Source: Cephalothrix spiralis
Taxonomy: Eukaryota; Nemertea; Palaeonemertea; Archinemertea; Cephalotrichidae
Direction of reading: 5' to 3'
DNA length: 11,214 nucleotides
NCBI GenBank assembly: GCA_032353305.1
Contig: JAUCNG010378482.1
Coordinates: 1-11,214 of the forward strand
Shown here: piece after piece, positions 7,321 to 11,214 of the stretch
Layout: every line of letters starts with the position of its first letter
Numbering within the stretch: position 1 is the first letter of the stretch
The notes under the pieces: generated by a model
Database searches by the model: none
The model's input: only the letters and a program-made list of their open reading frames with translations
What the model was told of the DNA's origin: nothing
Position numbers and translations under genes: made by a program

Positions 7321-7600
7321 GAAGAATTCTATGTAGTTTTTTCATTATACCTATAGTGACTTAAAGACTATATTTGCAACTTAATTTTATTGTGTATACA
7401 AATGGACCAGGAAATTTGAAGCACGGTAAAATATAGGCAATGGTCCATTTGTGTAATCTTATTTTACGCATGAATTTTGTATTTATGTTATGTCATTATT
7501 TCTTCTGTATGCTTGAATTCATTCGTCGTAACTTAACGGACACTATCGAAGAACACGATTCAATTATCACAAATTCGTGACATTTGAATCGGATTTTTTA
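7321..7600. other. Stretch between retrotransposon and minisatellite, no gene
   Basis: AT-rich sequence with no ORF of note. No polypurine tract followed by a TGTTGTA-type 3' LTR is visible. A short hairpin with arms 7397-7409 and 7441-7455 is described separately. Confidence 0.5.
7397..7455. repeat. Short inverted repeat around ATGGACCA
   Basis: The left arm TACAAATGGACCA (7397-7409) and right arm TGGTCCATTTGTGTA (7441-7455) pair with a two-base insertion, separated by about 31 bases. It may mark ends of a small insertion or just be a chance hairpin. Confidence 0.5.
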
Positions 7601-7611
7601 AGGTGATATGG

Positions 7612-7915
7612 CGGGTTTTGTCCATTTGAAAAAAACGGAGAACTTCCGACGACTCCGTGGAACAAACGGATTATGTCCGTTTGAGAGAAAAACGGAACAG
7701 TTCCGACAACTACCTTGGACAAGCGGATTTTGTCCGTTTGAAAAGAAAACGGAAAAATTCCGACAACTCCCTGGGGCAAGCGGATTTTGTCCGTTTGAAG
7801 AAAACAACGGAAAAATTCCGACAACTCCCTGGGACAAGCGGATTTTGTCCGTATGAAAAAAAAACTTAAAAATTCCGACAATTCCTTGGCACAAATGGAT
7901 TTTCTCCAGTTTTTA
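7612..7915. repeat. 57-base minisatellite, five to six copies
   Basis: The CGGAT(T)TTGTCCGTTTGA landmark recurs at about 7612, 7667, 7724, 7781, 7839 and 7896, giving spacings of 55, 57, 57, 58 and 57 bases. Each unit also carries ACGGAA-AAA-TTCCGACAACT, so it contains two mini-hairpins (CGGA...TCCG and CGGAA...TTCCG). The middle copies are most alike and the outer ones decayed, as expected for a tandem array. The unit is 19 codons long, so both strands look open for over 80 codons; these are not credible genes. Confidence 0.9.
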
Positions 7916-7920
7916 AGATC

Positions 7921-7957
7921 GGAGGAAATCCGCTTGTCCAAGTGAGTTGTCGGATTT
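7921..7957 (-). repeat. Inverted partial copy of the 57-base unit
   Basis: Read on the minus strand, this segment gives TCCGACAACTCACTTGGACA followed by AGCGGATTT, matching the minisatellite unit with few differences. The array therefore ends in an inverted copy, so the right end can fold back onto any unit. Confidence 0.8.
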
Positions 7958-7990
7958 TTTATGTTTTTTCACGTTTATTTTTTAACAGTG

Positions 7991-8101
7991 ATACCTTTGT
8001 CACCGGATATAAGATATACACTCCTTTTGGGAGCGTTCCCGGTCAAAATGATCGGGAACACTCCCAAAACTCGTATATCTTATATCCGGTGACAAAGGTA
8101 T
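7991..8101. mobile_element. Near-perfect hairpin with a 3-base loop
   Basis: The left arm 7991-8045 begins ATACCTTTGTCACCGGATAT and pairs with the right arm 8049-8101. The first 29 bases match perfectly. Only a few differences and a two-base bulge occur nearer the tip. The loop is AAA (8046-8048). No ORF lies inside. It is most likely a tiny foldback transposon or a palindromic duplication. A microRNA precursor is less likely because of the very long perfect stem and minimal loop. Confidence 0.65.
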
Positions 8102-8519
8102 GTTATATATTACTTGAAACGACCCTCAAGGTTAAATACATGTCTACATAAATATTTAACATTCTTAAACTTAACGGCCCTTTTGTTAATGAATCGATTA
8201 ATGTAAATCTTTGGCATCTGCAGCATGCCTTATCATTAAAGTTATTAAAATAAATATGATATCGTTAATTTGCGTGTTTCCGCACTTCAAAACTGAAAAA
8301 TACATTACATTTAGGGTAATGTTAATCTTGTTTGCCCCATGTCTGTGATGTGGACCCTTGTTCGGGCTATAGATCAGCCCTTGTCATTCTTTGGTCAACG
8401 CTGTATTATCCTCATGCCTTTTAATCTAGTCCGTTTATACCACAGTGAACGAATCTAAACTGATGAAAGTGGGACATGCTTTATGGCCCAAAGTCAGGCA
8501 ATGCAGAGTGTTTTTTATG
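8102..8519. other. Intron stretch without a recognisable gene
   Basis: No ORF or RNA gene is seen. The reverse-oriented copy of the CCACATCACAGACA motif lies at 8340-8353, and the sequence around 8330-8450 is less AT-rich than its surroundings, which fits a decayed dispersed repeat. Confidence 0.5.
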
Positions 8520-8540
8520 AATCAGTAGGGCCTACTGATT
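8520..8540. repeat. Perfect 10-base-arm palindrome
   Basis: AATCAGTAGG and CCTACTGATT flank a single G at 8530. The palindrome lies about 30 bases left of the 240-base foldback element. Its role is unknown. Confidence 0.6.
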
Positions 8541-8569
8541 TATTTTTTAACAATAAATTATAAATAAGA

Positions 8570-8809
8570 AATATTAGAGCCCACGGCGACTAAATATTGC
8601 TGAAGTCCAACGTCTAAGATCATTCGGCCACCATGACTTGTCATTCAGTTATTAACTTTAGTTTTAGTTACGTAACTAAGTTATAACTGAATGACAAGTC
8701 ATGGTGGCCGAATGATATTAGACGTTTTTAGTCGTAGTTACTAGTAACTAAAGTTATAACTGAATGACAAGTCATGGAGCAATATTTAGTCGCCGTGGGC
8801 TCTAATATT
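8570..8809. mobile_element. 240-base foldback element with perfect 32-base terminal inverted repeats
   Basis: The terminal arms 8570-8601 and 8778-8809 are exact reverse complements, beginning AATATTAGAGCCCACGGCGA. Inside are a second arm pair (8611-8671 and 8672-8724) meeting at a GTTACGTAAC centre, and a third, direct copy of the right inner arm (about 8742-8777). No protein is encoded, which fits a MITE or foldback element. The perfect outer arms suggest a young insertion or recent correction. I could not define a target-site duplication; AT-rich flanks make this ambiguous. Confidence 0.8.
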
Positions 8810-9598
8810 GCTTTTTTAAATTTATCGTTAAAACATAAATGTCTCTTTTAATTGATTTCGATAAAAAAAACAGCCAGGATCAGAAAAAAAACGAGACCTT
8901 GCAATTGTGGACAAGGATGAAACTGGTACTGTGATCACGACACCATGACATCACTTCCCGTTTTGTTCACAATTTTTTCATTTCTCAATAAGAAATTCAT
9001 TGAAAAAATGATTTGCAGATATTTATTTTTTTCTAAACCAGGTCACAAGGGGTATATAACTAAAAAGTTGCAAACATACTATACCCAAAAACCCGTTATA
9101 ATGGCATAATGGCAGTTAGTAACAAGAACTATATATTTATTGAATAATGTATATATGAGGACATGTATTTTGATTATTTGCATACGTAAAAAATTATTTA
9201 AACCCACTTTTTTTCGTCTGCGCCACTTTTGCGTAGGATTTGGTGCACTTCAACTTTATAATCTTTTCTTACCAACATTAACCTTCTGCTATTTAGCCAA
9301 AATCTCTAGCACTTCTAGTGCGGCGCACCATATACAATGTACGCCTTGACTTGGTTCCGTTAATAGCCTATACATACAGTTTTTAAGTTTTTGAATCGTT
9401 AACTATATGTTTTTAAAGTTATGTTCCAAAATTAGTCCGCCGATTTTCGCTCGACACGTATTTGCATTTAACCTTTTTGTATGTTTTGTCTTCAGGCCTA
9501 GGTTGGTTTGAGATTGGTATTTAATCTTGAATTTCTTTAGACCACATTGTTTTCAATTAGACCACATGAGTACATTTGTATCTGACTTCATATTTCAG
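8810..9598. other. 3' part of the large intron, no gene seen
   Basis: AT-rich intron sequence with only short ORFs lacking recognisable domains, including 9140-9349. It ends in a pyrimidine-containing tract and the TTTCAG acceptor at 9598. Confidence 0.6.
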
Positions 9599-9745
9599 AA
9601 CGGCGGAAAATCGAAGACAAAATTCTCCGAATTGCCACCGCAACAAAGGGCGTCAAGAGCCGATGAAGTTTCCCGGATTCTGTTTCCAATAGCATTCATG
9701 CTATTCAACATTCTGTACTGGCTTCTATATTATGTGTTGATATAA
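9599..9745 (+). CDS. Cys-loop ligand-gated anion channel subunit, terminal exon with M4
   Basis: This exon encodes the last 48 residues and the TAA stop (9743-9745). It starts with a hydrophilic end of the M3-M4 loop (NGGKSKTKFSELPPQQ), then the pre-M4 motif RADEVSRILFP, then M4 (about exon residues 27-47, including IAFMLFNILYWLLYYVL). The pattern R-x-D-x-(V/I)-SR-x-x-FP followed by FNxxYW is a hallmark of the C-terminus of chloride-channel Cys-loop subunits. The acceptor is TTTCAG ending at 9598 and the first codon is complete, so the phase-0 end of the 1226-1419 exon joins in frame. With no exon between, the M3-M4 loop would be only about 50 residues, short but plausible. The upstream in-frame ATG-like codons in the intron are not used. 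Confidence 0.92.
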   Translation, partial: NGGKSKTKFSELPPQQRASRADEVSRILFPIAFMLFNILYWLLYYVLI

Positions 9746-9801
9746 ATCGAAAACATAATCAATTGTTACTCAGTTATAACAGAGGGATTTTTGGGGTTAC
9801 T

Positions 9802-9960
9802 GCGTGATTAGTGATTTGGCCATTTTAAAGTCCGTAAAACGTGATTTAGAACTTTAACGGCTAACGTGATCGACCGTAAAAATAGCGTGATCTGTGATTT
9901 GCTATTTTATCGGCTAACGTGAAATTAAACCTTGCAGCGTGATTCGTGATTTAAACTTTT
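9802..9960. repeat. Degenerate repeat built on GCGTGAT..GTGATTT
   Basis: GCGTGATTAGTGATTT at 9802, GCGTGATCTGTGATTT at 9885 and GCGTGATTCGTGATTT at 9937 are clear copies. CGGCTAACGTGA occurs twice, at 9858 and 9911. Spacing is irregular, about 52-83 bases, so this is a decayed array or a dispersed repeat with internal structure. It lies in the likely 3' UTR. Confidence 0.7.
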
Positions 9961-10313
9961 ATCGTGCAATTTTCTTCGGCGGCCATTAATCCCGCTAACC
10001 ATAGGCGTAAACCCGCTAGACATACATGTAGACGATCATAGGCTTCGATAGACCGATGAGAGCCATAGCATAATGTTGGGGTGATCATTTCATGTGGAAC
10101 CCACCTTATCGAAAGAACATCTACCAGCTAAATGCAGACTCTCATCACAGCCTTTTTAGCTAGAATACATGTTGCGATCAGCATTAACATGTTAATTTTA
10201 GTATTGAGTTCATTTTAATGAATTATTTAAATTTTTTAATACAAATTATTCGTTTGTTCTTTTATGTAAAATTTATTGTAATATTTATACATATATATTT
10301 ATGTGCTATTCTT

Positions 10314-10319
10314 ATTAAA
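10314..10319 (+). terminator. Possible poly(A) signal ATTAAA
   Basis: ATTAAA is the most common variant of the animal polyadenylation signal. It is followed after some 20-40 bases by T-rich sequence. It lies about 570 bases past the channel stop codon. In AT-rich DNA this hexamer is frequent, so confidence is low. Confidence 0.25.
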
Positions 10320-10580
10320 ACACATATTGCTTAAATATTCGCATATTTTTTTCTCAGAATTGGGGACACTGTTCTACTGTCGGCCCTTCCTCTCATTAAT
10401 ATTCGTTGACCTTCGTTGATGACGATATTTTACACACTTGACTATATGCATGCACATAACTGATTCGCAATGCATGTTTACGCACTGTTTGAGGCAGTTA
10501 AGTATGATTTGAGCAAGGTTCGTATAATCTATTTGCAGTTTTTATGCCGACCTTCTACTTGACAGTCCAGTGTAACGGTT
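10320..10580. other. Intergenic stretch, nothing recognised
   Basis: AT-rich sequence without ORFs, RNA genes or clear repeats between the presumed channel 3' end and the candidate downstream promoter. Confidence 0.45.
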
Positions 10581-10590
10581 ATAAGTTCAA

Positions 10591-10683
10591 ATATATATAG
10601 TGAATGCCAATTTTAAAGTTTATTTTGAAAGGGGTTTTCAGACGGTCAAAACATCATCGTTCGCATCAATCTGTTTATTACAG
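10591..10683 (+). promoter_or_regulatory. Candidate promoter and non-coding first exon of a downstream gene
   Basis: A TATA-like ATATATATAG (10591-10600) is followed by ATG-free sequence ending in a near-consensus splice donor, ATTACAG|GTAAGC, at 10683/10684. This arrangement fits a 5' UTR exon starting about 30 bases after the TATA element. Alternatively, TTTTCAG ending at 10641 could make it a 42-base internal exon. A pyrimidine-rich tandem acceptor (TTATAGCAG, ending 10985 or 10988) lies about 300 bases on. No coding sequence confirms it. Confidence 0.25.
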
Positions 10684-11214
10684 GTAAGCAAAGTGTGGAT
10701 TATCAACATTTGATTTGTTTGTGATATACGACATTTACATTATTTATAAAGATTTAATTTATATGTATGTAATTTTCACTGTCCTCAAAGTAGGACAGTT
10801 GCATTGTCATTCATAACTCGTAATAGTTTTGTCTATTCCGAACTGAGTTAGCATGAAAATTTTGAAGAAAAAAAAATTATTGCATTTATTCATTCCTTAA
10901 GTTAAGAGGATCATTTTCGTGTAAAAATTTCGTGCCTTCATGTTGAGGAAGTCCTTAACAAAATTGTTTGTTTTCTTCCTTATAGCAGGTGGGATGAAAT
11001 CGCAAAATGTCAATTTTAAGGAATTCGAAAATTCATCGGTTTTGTTGCATTCAAATTAAAATAGCTCATCAGATCGTTTTAAAACTTCGCAGGTGACTTT
11101 CTTATATAAGATTATCTACGATGGATCCTCGTCGTTTTTAAGCGCTGATTCAACTTTGTTGAATTCAGCTCTTATTGGATTCACTTTGCGATTTTTTTCA
11201 AAACCGGATTTCGT
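10684..11214. other. Right-edge stretch, possible first intron and second 5' UTR exon
   Basis: The segment opens with the GTAAGC donor. A small hairpin with 8-base arms ACTGTCCT/AGGACAGT sits at 10778-10799. After the TATAGCAG acceptor, an ATG at 10994 opens only 21 codons (to TAA at 11057-11059), and a donor-like CGCAG|GTGACT follows at 11092/11093. This could be a second non-coding exon with a short upstream ORF. No recognisable coding region is present. Confidence 0.25.

Larger units (their letters stand above)
1420..9598 (+). other. Large phase-0 intron of the channel gene, filled with repeats
   Basis: The intron begins with GTAAAT at the M3 exon and ends with a pyrimidine-rich tract and TTTCAG just before the M4 exon. 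Both flanking exons are cut at codon boundaries, so direct splicing keeps the frame. At about 8.2 kb it contains a candidate nested gene, three foldback elements, a retrotransposon remnant and a minisatellite, described separately. One or more small loop-encoding exons could be hidden here, because the M3-M4 loop is the least conserved part of this family. I saw none that I can support. Confidence 0.75.
9746..10319 (+). other. Probable 3' UTR of the channel gene
   Basis: The sequence after the TAA stop has no further coding potential and contains a degenerate repeat (9802-9960). No AATAAA was found in this stretch. The variant ATTAAA occurs at 9924-9929 and 10314-10319. The extent of the UTR is therefore inferred, not established. 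Confidence 0.45.

Noticed and set aside
7567-7941. Overlapping ORFs on both strands of 70-124 codons
   Set aside because: They exist because the tandem unit is 57 bases, a multiple of three. The translations are repeats of the minisatellite with no domain.
7991-8101. MicroRNA precursor
   Set aside because: The stem is over 50 bp, nearly perfect, with a 3-base loop, unlike canonical animal pre-miRNAs. A foldback element fits better.
1-11214. tRNA, rRNA, CRISPR or bacterial operon features
   Set aside because: No cloverleaf with a GGTTCGAATCC-like box, no direct repeats with regular unique spacers, and no ribosome-binding-site-linked ORFs were seen.

Overview
This window looks like animal nuclear DNA, probably from an invertebrate. 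It is AT-rich and intron-rich, full of degraded repeats, and shows no bacterial operon structure. The host gene that can be recognised with confidence is the 3' end of a plus-strand Cys-loop ligand-gated ion channel subunit (glycine receptor / GluCl-like anion channel). One exon (1226-1419) encodes the M2-M3 linker, transmembrane segment M3 and the start of the cytoplasmic loop. A second exon (9599-9745) encodes the end of that loop, transmembrane segment M4 and the stop codon. The two exons are phase-compatible (both phase 0) and flank an intron of about 8.2 kb. A further intron lies upstream of 1226, and the exons for the extracellular domain, M1 and M2 are outside the window.

The large intron is a collection of insertions. 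In order it holds: a candidate nested gene with a proline-rich ORF (2559-3177), preceded by a perfect four-unit heat-shock-element match and an ETS+CRE-like site; a foldback element (about 3843-4280); a decayed Ty3/gypsy-type LTR retrotransposon (4364 to about 7320); a 57-bp minisatellite (7612-7957); an almost loopless hairpin (7991-8101); and a 240-bp foldback with perfect 32-bp terminal inverted repeats (8570-8809). The retrotransposon keeps its 5' LTR, tRNA-Leu-type primer binding site, gag, zinc knuckle and protease. It has lost central parts of reverse transcriptase, RNase H and integrase, and no 3' LTR is visible.

The upstream intron (1-1225) carries a cluster of TGACGTCA-type palindromes and a G/C-rich hairpin. 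Downstream of the channel stop codon are a GCGTGAT-motif degenerate repeat in the likely 3' UTR, a possible ATTAAA poly(A) signal near 10314, and, near the right edge, a TATA-like sequence and strong splice-site matches that could be the 5' end of another plus-strand gene.

The channel gene is the transcription unit that would carry everything in the intron as pre-mRNA. The nested ORF, if real, would have its own promoter. The retrotransposon copy cannot be autonomous. No established but novel system is visible; the most unusual items are the putative heat-responsive nested gene and the run of hairpin-forming elements in one intron.
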